A stretch of DNA of 51,650 bases from DASSCW01 sp036556325 (GTDB taxonomy: Bacteria; Chloroflexota; Limnocylindria; QHBO01). The stretch is taken from assembly GCA_036556325.1 (NCBI GenBank), contig DATBJR010000052.1, positions 1-51,650 on the forward strand, in the 5' to 3' direction. Of this stretch, positions 17,013 to 24,052 are shown piece after piece (within the stretch, counting starts at the first letter, position 1; each line of letters starts with the position of its first letter). The translations under genes were made by a program, and so were the position numbers. Below the pieces are notes generated by a model. It was given only the letters and a program-made list of their open reading frames with translations, was not told the origin of the DNA and ran no database searches.

Positions 17013-17506
17013 CCGTCACCGCCGTCGACAAGAGCACCGAAGACCTGACCATGACCGTGACCGCCGAGTTCGACGCGTCGCCCGAGCGCGTCTGGCAGCT
17101 ATGGGCCGATCCGCGCCAGCTCGAGCGCTGGTGGGGACCACCCAGCTACCCGGCGACCTTCACCGCCCACGACTTCCGGGTAGGCGGCCGCTCCGAGTAC
17201 CACATGACCGGCCCAGAGGGGCCAACCCCCGTCGGCTACTGGGAGATCCTGGAGCTCGACCCGCCGCGCAGCATGCGCATCGAGGACGGCTTCGCGCCGG
17301 ATGGCGCGGCCAACGACCTGCCCGGCCCGGGCGGGATGAACGTCACCATCGAGCCCATCGAAGGCGGCCGAACGCGGATGACGATTGAGAACACCTTCCC
17401 CGACGTGCCGACGATGGAGCAGCTGCTGGCGATGGGCCAGGAGGAAGGCATGAGGCAGGCCGTTGGCCAGATCGACGCCATCCTGGCCGAGGAGCACGTC
17501 GCCTGA
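17009..17506 (+). CDS. AHSA1/SRPBCC-domain protein
   Basis: A 165-residue START-like ligand-binding fold protein. Typical marks are FDASPERVWQLWADPRQLERWWGPP near the N-terminus, FRVGGRSEYHMTGPEG in the middle, and a C-terminal helix with MEQLLAMGQEEGMRQAV. Such proteins are very often encoded next to metal-free ArsR regulators and may bind a small hydrophobic inducer; the biochemical role is unknown. The GTG start overlaps the arsR stop (GTGA), and its own stop overlaps the next ATG by one base, so it is tightly coupled on both sides. Confidence 0.92.
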   Translation: MTVTAVDKSTEDLTMTVTAEFDASPERVWQLWADPRQLERWWGPPSYPATFTAHDFRVGGRSEYHMTGPEGPTPVGYWEILELDPPRSMRIEDGFAPDGAANDLPGPGGMNVTIEPIEGGRTRMTIENTFPDVPTMEQLLAMGQEEGMRQAVGQIDAILAEEHVA

Positions 17507-18108
17507 TGAGCAGGATCGTGACCGGCGCGAGTGTCTCGCTGGACGGATATATCGCCGGGCCGAACGAGACCGGGTTCGACCAGCTGTTCGCCTGGTACAA
17601 CGCCGGCGACGTGCCGTTCGAGAGCACCCACCCGGAGATCCCGTTCAACCTGAGCGCCGCCGACCATCGCTACCTCACCGAGTTCCTGGATGGGGTGGGC
17701 GTGCTGGTCGTGGGCCGCCACCTCTTCGACCTGGTTGACGGGTGGGGCGGGATCCATCCCCTGGATCGGCCGGTGGTCGTGGTGACCCACAGCGTCCCGA
17801 ACGAATGGGTCGCGGCCCACCCGGGGGCGCCCTTCACGTTCGTCACCGAGGGGTTGGAGGCGGCCATCGACCGCGCTCGCGCGCTCGCTGGGGACCGGAA
17901 CGTTGGTGTGAACGCCGGCAAGATCGCCAGCCAATGCCTGGAGCTGGGCCTGCTCGACGAGGTCTACTTCGACCTCGTGCCGCTGGTCCTGGGCGGCGGC
18001 ACGCCATACTTCGACACGCTGGGCAGCGGCCCGGTGGAGCTGGACGGTCCCGACATCACCCCAGGCAGCCGGGTGACCCATCTCCACTACGTGGTCCGGG
18101 GGCATTGA
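17506..18108 (+). CDS. RibD C-terminal-domain (dihydrofolate-reductase-like) protein, paralogue 2
   Basis: A 200-residue reductase-fold protein with SVSLDGYIAGPNE at the N-terminus, VLVVGRHLFD in the centre, and the C-terminal LVPLVLGGGTPYFDTL. It presumably binds NADPH; the substrate is not known. Third gene of the arsR operon, its ATG sharing one base with the preceding TGA. It is more like paralogues 1 and 5 (SLDGY/F, LGGGxPxF) than like paralogues 3 and 4. Confidence 0.9.
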   Translation: MSRIVTGASVSLDGYIAGPNETGFDQLFAWYNAGDVPFESTHPEIPFNLSAADHRYLTEFLDGVGVLVVGRHLFDLVDGWGGIHPLDRPVVVVTHSVPNEWVAAHPGAPFTFVTEGLEAAIDRARALAGDRNVGVNAGKIASQCLELGLLDEVYFDLVPLVLGGGTPYFDTLGSGPVELDGPDITPGSRVTHLHYVVRGH

Positions 18109-18115
18109 GGACGAG

Positions 18116-18751
18116 ATGCAGCTGACGGTCACCACCTTCCTCTCGGTCGACGGCGTCTACCAGGGGCCGGGCGGCCCGGACGAGGACACCCGCGATGGTT
18201 TCGATCGTGGCGGCTGGCTGGTCCCCCACTTCGACGACGCCACCGGCCACTTCATCGGCCAGGTCTTCGAGCAGGCCGATGCGTTCCTGCTGGGCCGCAC
18301 GACCTACGAGATCTTCCGGGGCTACTGGCCCAACGTCACCGATCCGGACGACCCGGTGGCCAGCCGACTGAATTCGCTGCCGAAGTACGTGGTCTCCACC
18401 ACGATGACGGCATCCGAGTGGCCGAACAGCCATTTCATCGCCGGCGATGTGGCAGGCGAAGTGCGCAGCCTGAAGGCGCAGGACGGCCGCGAGCTGCAGG
18501 TCCACGGATCAGGGCAGCTCGTCCGCTTCCTGTTGGACCACGAGCTGGTCGACCGGCTCAACCTGCTCGTCTTTCCAGTGATCGTCGGGGCCGGACGCCG
18601 CCTCTTCCCGGAGAGCGGCCGCGCGGCCGGACTCGCCCTAGATCGCTCCCGGACGACAGGCTCCGGGGTCGAGATCTCCGTCTATCGACCCCTTGGCGGG
18701 GCGGAGTTCGGCAGCGTGCCGCCCGCCGTTCCACCCGAAGCCCGAGCCTGA
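18116..18751 (+). CDS. RibD C-terminal-domain (dihydrofolate-reductase-like) protein, paralogue 3
   Basis: A 211-residue reductase-fold protein with LSVDGVYQGPGGPDED at the N-terminus, a FLLGRTTYEIF core, and GRELQVHGSG followed by FPVIVGAGRRLFPE. It is closely related to paralogue 4 at 21.7 kb, sharing GVYQGPGGPDED, FDRGGW and RELQVHGSG, which indicates duplication. It lies 7 nt after the previous gene, with GAGG as a modest ribosome site, in the arsR operon. The substrate is unknown. Confidence 0.9.
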   Translation: MQLTVTTFLSVDGVYQGPGGPDEDTRDGFDRGGWLVPHFDDATGHFIGQVFEQADAFLLGRTTYEIFRGYWPNVTDPDDPVASRLNSLPKYVVSTTMTASEWPNSHFIAGDVAGEVRSLKAQDGRELQVHGSGQLVRFLLDHELVDRLNLLVFPVIVGAGRRLFPESGRAAGLALDRSRTTGSGVEISVYRPLGGAEFGSVPPAVPPEARA

Positions 18752-18798
18752 ACTGGACGAAGCACCGAACGAATCGAGAACGAAGGGGACTACCGGAC

Positions 18799-19677
18799 AT
18801 GACTGAGCGACAGACCCAGACCTTGCAGGCGCCGGGCGCCACGATCACCTACGACATCCGCCACAACCCGGCCACGAACGAGCCACCGCTGATGCTCATC
18901 GGTTCGCCGATGGGCGCGTCCGGCTTCGAGACGCTTGCCGGCTTCTTCGCCGATCGCACGATCGTGACCTACGACCCGCGCGGGGCGGAGCGCTCGAGCA
19001 AGGATGATCCGAGCACCGAGTCGAATCCCGGGCAGCACGCCGACGACGTGCACCGGATCATTCAGGCGGTCGGCGGACCGGTGGACCTGTTCGCAAGCAG
19101 CGGTGGTGCGGTGAACGCGCTGGCGCTGGTGGCGAACCACCCGGACGACGTGAGGATCCTCATCGCCCACGAGCCGCCGCTCGCCGCCGTGCTGCCGGAT
19201 GCGGACAACGCGAAGGCCGCCGTCCGCGCCATCGGTGAGACGTACCAGCAGCGCGGCTTCGGGGCGGGCATGGCCCACTTCATGGCCGTCACCGCGCACC
19301 GGGGCGAGATACCCGACGGGTTTGCCGAGCAACCGGCTCCCGACCCAGCGCAGTTCGGCATGCCGACCGAGGACGACGGGAGCCGGAACGACGTGATGCT
19401 CTACCAAAACATCGTCAACACGACCCACTACCAGCCCGACTTCGATGCGCTGCGAAACGCGCCGACGCGGATCATCGTGGCCGCCGGCGAGGAGTCGCAG
19501 GGCGAGATGGCGAATCGCGGGGCGTACGCCGTGGCCAAGGCGCTCGGCACCGAGGTCGTCGTCTTCCCGAGCCACCACGGCGGGTTCCTGGGTGGTGAGT
19601 TCGGTTGGGGTGGGCAGCCCGAGGCATTCGCGGCCAAGCTGCGCGAGGTGCTCAGCAGCGTGCCGGCGACGGCCTGA
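18799..19677 (+). CDS. Alpha/beta hydrolase
   Basis: A 292-residue hydrolase with a strand-turn LMLIGSPMGASGF, the YDPRGAERS segment after strand 4, and a nucleophile elbow FASSGGAVNALAL (Ser in the SSGG context). VAAGEES and SHHGGFLG probably supply the acid and His. The substrate is unknown. It is the last gene of the arsR operon, 47 nt after the RibD-like gene, with AAGGGGA about 9 nt before ATG 18799. The convergent dehydrogenase gene ends 4 nt after it. Confidence 0.88.
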   Translation: MTERQTQTLQAPGATITYDIRHNPATNEPPLMLIGSPMGASGFETLAGFFADRTIVTYDPRGAERSSKDDPSTESNPGQHADDVHRIIQAVGGPVDLFASSGGAVNALALVANHPDDVRILIAHEPPLAAVLPDADNAKAAVRAIGETYQQRGFGAGMAHFMAVTAHRGEIPDGFAEQPAPDPAQFGMPTEDDGSRNDVMLYQNIVNTTHYQPDFDALRNAPTRIIVAAGEESQGEMANRGAYAVAKALGTEVVVFPSHHGGFLGGEFGWGGQPEAFAAKLREVLSSVPATA

Positions 19678-19681
19678 GATT

Positions 19682-20815
19682 TCAGGCGGGGCGGACCCAG
19701 CGCTCGGTTCGGGCACTTTCCAGGACGGCATCGACCAGGGCCACGGCGCGGGCGCCGTCCTCGAGCGTCGGATATGGCTGCTCCCCCTCGGTCGGGCGGC
19801 CGTCCCAGACCGCCTCGTAGAAGTCGCGCAGCAGGTCGCGCATCGCCTCGGCCCAGCCCTCGGGGTGGCCCGACGGCAGCGGCGGCAGGCCGTGCAGCAC
19901 GGGCTCTGGCTGCCGGACGAGGCCACGCGACTCGGCCCGGGTCCCAATCCACAGCTCCTCCGGCCGCTCCTGCTGCCAGGACAGCGAGGCAGCCGCCCCG
20001 TCGATCTCCAGCCCGAAGGCGTTCTTCCGGCCGGGGCTGACCTGGCTGAGCACGGCCGCCCCGCGCGATCCGTCGTCGAAGCGGACGAGGATCGTCGCCG
20101 CATCCTCGGAGCCGATCTCGACCGGCTCGCGCTCCCCGCTGGCCGCGGTGAAGGCCGCTGTCTCCACCAATGGCTTCTGGCGAACGGGCATGAACGTCGC
20201 CAGGTCGGCGAGCACGGCCTCGACGCGGTGGCCGCCGATGAACTGGGCGGTATCGAACCAGTGCGAGCCGATGTCGGCCACCGCCCGCGAGGCGCCGGCT
20301 CGCGGCTCAAGGCGCCAGTTGTAGTCAGTTTCCTCGCTCAGCCAGTCCTGCAGGTAGGTGCCATGGACGAGGCGAATTGCGCCGAGCTCGCCATCGGCCA
20401 CCAGTCGGCGGGCTCGGCGGACCATGGGGTAGCCGCGGTACGTGAACGCCACCAGCCCGTGGCGGCCTGCCTGGCGCGCGGCGTCGACCAGGGCACGGGC
20501 ATCGGCCAGGGTCAGGGCCAGCGGCTTCTCCACGACCACGTGCTTGCCGGCTTGCAGGGCGCGGAGCGCCAGCTCGACATGCGACCAGTTCGGCGTGCAG
20601 ACGTGCACCACCTCGATGCTGGCGTCGCCGAAAACGTCGTCCAGGTTCGTCGTGGCGGCCGGCACGCCGAGTGCTTCGGCTCGGGCCGCCGTGCGCTCCG
20701 GATTCGAGCCCGCGATGAGCACGACCTCGCCGAGGCCGCCGCGCCGCACGGCGTCGACGTGGAATGGGCCGACGAACCCGGTGCCGATGACCGCCGCTCG
20801 CAGGCGCCCGCTCAT
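19682..20815 (-). CDS. Gfo/Idh/MocA-family oxidoreductase
   Basis: A 377-residue NAD(P)-dependent sugar or inositol dehydrogenase. The Rossmann motif is AVIGTGFVGPFHVDA (residues about 8-22), the catalytic Lys is in VVEKPLALT, and IGSHWFDTAQFIGG carries the family Asp/His region. The sugar substrate is not identifiable. The ATG at 20815 overlaps the stop of the SMP-30 gene (ATGA). Co-transcription with a lactonase suggests a sugar oxidation route in which the dehydrogenase makes an aldonolactone that the SMP-30 protein opens. Confidence 0.93.
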   Translation of the reverse strand: MSGRLRAAVIGTGFVGPFHVDAVRRGGLGEVVLIAGSNPERTAARAEALGVPAATTNLDDVFGDASIEVVHVCTPNWSHVELALRALQAGKHVVVEKPLALTLADARALVDAARQAGRHGLVAFTYRGYPMVRRARRLVADGELGAIRLVHGTYLQDWLSEETDYNWRLEPRAGASRAVADIGSHWFDTAQFIGGHRVEAVLADLATFMPVRQKPLVETAAFTAASGEREPVEIGSEDAATILVRFDDGSRGAAVLSQVSPGRKNAFGLEIDGAAASLSWQQERPEELWIGTRAESRGLVRQPEPVLHGLPPLPSGHPEGWAEAMRDLLRDFYEAVWDGRPTEGEQPYPTLEDGARAVALVDAVLESARTERWVRPA

Positions 20816-21645
20816 GGCCAGCCCGCGCCAGGTGCGGGCGCGTCGACCGCCAGGACCTGGCCCGTCCGTCGCCCCAGCAGGTCGGGGACCTGCTCGAAAC
20901 CGGCCCATTCAGCGGCAAGGATGAACAGCGTCCGGCGCTGCGAACCGCCGAGTATGCACGCGAAGGCGCCGCGGTCGAGCGACACGCTGTCCAGGATCGC
21001 TCCGCCCTCGCCGGTGCGAACGCAGTGCTTGCCGCCGACGTCGGCGTACCAGACCGCGCCTTCGGCATCCAGGCAGATCCCATCCGGATGATCGCCCGGC
21101 GTCTCGGCCCAGACCCGCCGCCCCGACAGGCTGCCGTCCACGCCGACGTCGTAGGCGGTGAGCCGGTCGGCCCACGACTCGCCGACGATCAGGGTCCGAT
21201 TGTCCGGCGTGATGGCCATCCCGTTCGGAAAGGCGAGCGCATCGGCCACCTGGCGCGCCGTGCCGTCGGGTGCGACGAGCGCGATGACGCCGGACGGCTG
21301 ATCGGGCGGCCCGAACATGCCGCCGTTGACGTAGGCGTTGCCGCGGCCGTCAACGATCACCTCATTCCAATCGGAGGCAAACGCGGACAGGTCGGCGTGC
21401 GGGACGAGCCCGCCATCGGCAACCCGCATGAGGCCGCTGCCGGTGGTCAGGAGGGGGCCGTCGGGCAGCCAGTCGAGGCACCAGCCGAGCCCACCCGGAC
21501 CGTGCGCCATGACCTCGCGTTGGCCGCCGAGGTCGACGGCGATGATCTCATCGGTGCCCCAGTGGGCGAACCACAGTCGGCCGTCGTGCCAGCGCGGGGA
21601 TTCGACGTAGGCCAGGCCATCCACGATGACGCGAGGCTCGTCCAT
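20812..21645 (-). CDS. SMP-30/gluconolactonase/LRE family protein
   Basis: A 277-residue six-bladed beta-propeller lactonase. Conserved features are the opening GLAYVESPRWHDGRLWF with the metal Glu, FPNGMAITPDNRTLIV, the loop DHPDGICLDAEGAVWYADVGG with the metal Asp, and VPD near the end. It should hydrolyse a sugar or related lactone using one divalent metal ion. ATG 21645 is chosen because it begins the conserved fold and a TAGACT box lies 11 nt upstream. It is the first gene of the pair with the Gfo/Idh dehydrogenase and diverges from a RibD-like gene. Confidence 0.92.
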   Translation of the reverse strand: MDEPRVIVDGLAYVESPRWHDGRLWFAHWGTDEIIAVDLGGQREVMAHGPGGLGWCLDWLPDGPLLTTGSGLMRVADGGLVPHADLSAFASDWNEVIVDGRGNAYVNGGMFGPPDQPSGVIALVAPDGTARQVADALAFPNGMAITPDNRTLIVGESWADRLTAYDVGVDGSLSGRRVWAETPGDHPDGICLDAEGAVWYADVGGKHCVRTGEGGAILDSVSLDRGAFACILGGSQRRTLFILAAEWAGFEQVPDLLGRRTGQVLAVDAPAPGAGWP

Positions 21646-21655
21646 CACTGGCGGG

Positions 21656-21662
21656 TAGTCTA
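21656..21662. promoter_or_regulatory. Shared bidirectional -10 heptamer TAGTCTA between the SMP-30 and RibD-like genes
   Basis: Plus strand TAGTCT (21656-21661) gives a leader of about 28 nt carrying AGGAGA (21683-21688) before ATG 21696. Minus strand TAGACT (21662-21657) ends 11 nt before ATG 21645, an almost leaderless start. Same TANNNTA geometry as at 15716-15722. Confidence 0.5.
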
Positions 21663-21695
21663 ACGAGCCACGATCAGGTGCCAGGAGAACCACGG

Positions 21696-22298
21696 ATGAA
21701 GCTGACCGCATCGATGATGATCACCCTCGACGGCGTCTACCAAGGCCCGGGAGGCCCCGACGAGGACCGACGCGGAGGCTTCGACCGGGGCGGATGGGCG
21801 GCGGCCCACGCCGACGACGAATCCTGGCCGTGGCTCATGTCCTGGTTCGAGCGGGCCGATGCGCTGCTGCTCGGGCGCCGGACCTGGGACATCTGGGAAC
21901 CGTACTGGCCACAGCATGATGCCGGTGACCCGGTCTCGCATGGCATCAACGTGCTGCCGAAGCACGTCCCCTCGACGACGCTCAAGGACCCGGGCTGGAA
22001 CACCCATGTCATCGACGGTGACGTCGAGGCGCGCATCCGCGAGCTCAAGGCGAGCCCCGGGCGCGAGCTGCAGGTACACGGCAGCGGCGTGCTGCTGCGG
22101 TGGCTGCTCGAGCGCGACCTCGTGGACGAGCTCAACTTCCGGCTCATTCCGGTGGTGGTCGGCCAGGGCCTCCGCTTCTTTCCCGAGCAGGGCCCGACCC
22201 ACGATTTTTCGTTGGTCGAGTCGCGGTCGCTGCCAGGCGGCACCACGCTCCTGACCTACCGCCCCAACGGCCGCGCGAGCTATGGGACCGACGGCTGA
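21696..22298 (+). CDS. RibD C-terminal-domain (dihydrofolate-reductase-like) protein, paralogue 4
   Basis: A 200-residue reductase-fold protein with MITLDGVYQGPGGPDED, LLLGRRTWDIW and GRELQVHGSG followed by IPVVVGQGLRFFPEQ. It is the nearest relative of paralogue 3, 3 kb away. The start is ATG 21696: AGGAGA at 21683-21688 is 7 nt upstream, and the GTG at 21678 would lie before this site. A single-gene unit, convergent with a DinB-fold gene 15 nt downstream. The substrate is unknown. Confidence 0.9.
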   Translation: MKLTASMMITLDGVYQGPGGPDEDRRGGFDRGGWAAAHADDESWPWLMSWFERADALLLGRRTWDIWEPYWPQHDAGDPVSHGINVLPKHVPSTTLKDPGWNTHVIDGDVEARIRELKASPGRELQVHGSGVLLRWLLERDLVDELNFRLIPVVVGQGLRFFPEQGPTHDFSLVESRSLPGGTTLLTYRPNGRASYGTDG

Positions 22299-22313
22299 CA
22301 TCGCGGCCCCGGA

Positions 22314-22817
22314 TCACGCCCAGGGATCGACGAGCGGCAGCCCGAGCTTCGGCAGGGCTTCGTTCAGCTCGCCGATGTGCCACAAATCGTGGCCCCAGAC
22401 GCGGGTGAGCGCCCAACCGCGGGCATGCCTGCGGTCGTGCTCACCCCACTCGGGATGCGAGATCACCTCCCCCAACGACTCGGCCGGCCAGTTGTCCAGG
22501 CACCAGTCGATGATCCGGAAGGTGGCATCGAGCGCCTCGGCCAGTTGGGCGCCGTCGAGCGCATGGTCCAGGTCATCGTCGCCAGGGCAATTGGACCCGG
22601 CATCGGGGAACGGCGTCGTATCGGCTCCCGGAGCGCCCGCAAAGTCGCACAGCCAGAAGACGCGCTGGCAGGCGGCATGGCCGATGGTGGCCCACAATGG
22701 CCACCGCTCGGCTCCGGGCTGGTACGCGAGCTGATCCGGTGCCATGCTGGCGACGGCATCCCGCAGCTGTCGGTTGACGGTGGACCAGGTCTCGAATGCC
22801 GGGCGGATGCTGGTCAT
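22314..22817 (-). CDS. DinB-family (DinB_2) four-helix-bundle protein
   Basis: A 167-residue protein with the DinB/YfiT fold, which holds a metal through a His triad. Candidate ligands are in ATIGHAACQR and WGHDLWHIGELNEAL. Family members include thiol transferases (bacillithiol or mycothiol dependent) and the ClbS-type resistance hydrolases; the exact reaction is not predictable. ATG 22817 is firm: AGGAGG lies 5 nt upstream on the minus strand. It diverges from a second DinB-fold gene that starts 128 nt away. Confidence 0.87.
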   Translation of the reverse strand: MTSIRPAFETWSTVNRQLRDAVASMAPDQLAYQPGAERWPLWATIGHAACQRVFWLCDFAGAPGADTTPFPDAGSNCPGDDDLDHALDGAQLAEALDATFRIIDWCLDNWPAESLGEVISHPEWGEHDRRHARGWALTRVWGHDLWHIGELNEALPKLGLPLVDPWA

Positions 22818-22874
22818 GGCGGCCTCCTGCTTCGCGGTCTGGCAGCGACAGGCCGCGCGGGCAGGATGCGCGAC

Positions 22875-22894
22875 ATTCCTGCCAATTCCTGTCA
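22875..22894. repeat. Tandem 10-bp direct repeat between divergent DinB-fold genes
   Basis: ATTCCTGCCA is followed immediately by ATTCCTGTCA (9 of 10 identical). The 10-bp period places both copies on one face of the helix. It sits in the 128-bp divergent intergenic region, 51 nt before the GTG at 22946, where an activator or repressor site would be expected. Confidence 0.45.
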
Positions 22895-22945
22895 GTTATT
22901 GGACGCATGCTGGATGGAACCATCGACGCCAGGGGAGACCAGACC

Positions 22946-23485
22946 GTGACGAGCACATTCATGCCGGTGCCGGGCTCGCTGCAGGGCGACGCCTTCGCCC
23001 ATCACCTGTGGGCCACCGACCGGCTGCTCGAGTTCTGTGGCCAGCTGACCGACGGGCAGCTGGCGCACCACGCACCGGGGACCTATGGGTCCATCATCCG
23101 CACGCTCCGGCACCTCGTCGGCTCGGATCGGTGGTACCTCACCTTCTTTCCGACGGGCCAGGCGCCGCTGCCCGAGATCGACGACGAGGGCGATATCTCC
23201 CTCGCCGAGCTGCGCGCAGAATCCCTTCGCAACGCAGCTGCCTGGACCGCGGTGCTGGCCGCTGAACCGAATCCCGAGGCCGACGTCGCCGAGTACGACC
23301 CGAAATGGGAGTTCCACGTGCCACTCGGCTTTCGGCTGGCCCAGGCAACCCATCACGGGACGGATCACCGAAGCCAGGTCTGCACGGCGCTGACGACCCT
23401 GGGCATTGAGCCGCCGGAGATCGACGTATGGGCCTATGGCGAGGCCACTGGCCGCACGCGGGCCATCCAGCTGGCGCCCACCTAG
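22946..23485 (+). CDS. DinB-family four-helix-bundle protein
   Basis: A 179-residue DinB-fold protein. Helix 2 carries TLRHLVGSDRWYL and helix 4 carries THHGTDHRSQVCTAL, giving the expected His metal ligands. The catalytic role is unknown; thiol-dependent detoxification is the usual inference. The start is GTG 22946: AGGGGAGA (22931-22938) is 7 nt upstream, whereas ATG 22908 would precede that site. First gene of a three-gene operon with a RibD-like gene (3-nt gap) and an AlkZ-like gene (overlap). Confidence 0.88.
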   Translation: MTSTFMPVPGSLQGDAFAHHLWATDRLLEFCGQLTDGQLAHHAPGTYGSIIRTLRHLVGSDRWYLTFFPTGQAPLPEIDDEGDISLAELRAESLRNAAAWTAVLAAEPNPEADVAEYDPKWEFHVPLGFRLAQATHHGTDHRSQVCTALTTLGIEPPEIDVWAYGEATGRTRAIQLAPT

Positions 23486-23488
23486 CCA

Positions 23489-24052
23489 ATGGGCCGGCTG
23501 ATCTACTGCCTGAACGTCTCCCTGGATGGCTTCATCGAGGGACCGGACCATGAGCCGACCTGGGCCGATGTCGGCGAAGAGCTCCACCGCTGGTTCAACG
23601 ACCGGGCGCGCGGCATCGAGGCGTCGCTCTACGGACGCCGCATGTACGAGCTGATGGCAGATGCCTGGCCGACGATTGCGAAGGACGCATCGGCTCCCGG
23701 CTACATGCATGAATTCGCCGAGACCTGGCTGGCGACGCCGCGCTACGTCTTCTCGACCACGCTCGCATCAGTCGCGCACAACAGCACCCTGGTCCGCGGC
23801 GATCCCCGCACGGAGCTGGCCCGCATCCGGGAGCGCCACCACGGCGACCTGGAGATCGCCGGCCCCACGCTGGCAGCGGCCTTCATCCGGGCCGGCCTGG
23901 TCGACGAGTACCAGCTGCTGGTCCACCCCATCGTGCTCGGCGGCGGCACCCCGTTCTTTCCGCCGCTGGTGGAGCCGCTGCGGCTGCGACTCGTGGAGTC
24001 GCGCGTGGTCGCCGGCGAGGTGCAGCTGCTGGCCTATCGACCGGCGTCGTGA
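23489..24052 (+). CDS. RibD C-terminal-domain (dihydrofolate-reductase-like) protein, paralogue 5
   Basis: A 187-residue reductase-fold protein with NVSLDGFIEGPDHEP at the N-terminus, SLYGRRMYELM, GDLEIAGPTLA and HPIVLGGGTPFFPPL. The cofactor is presumably NADPH; the substrate is unknown. Second gene of the DinB/RibD-like/AlkZ-like operon: its ATG is 3 nt after the DinB stop and its TGA overlaps the next GTG. Confidence 0.9.
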   Translation: MGRLIYCLNVSLDGFIEGPDHEPTWADVGEELHRWFNDRARGIEASLYGRRMYELMADAWPTIAKDASAPGYMHEFAETWLATPRYVFSTTLASVAHNSTLVRGDPRTELARIRERHHGDLEIAGPTLAAAFIRAGLVDEYQLLVHPIVLGGGTPFFPPLVEPLRLRLVESRVVAGEVQLLAYRPAS

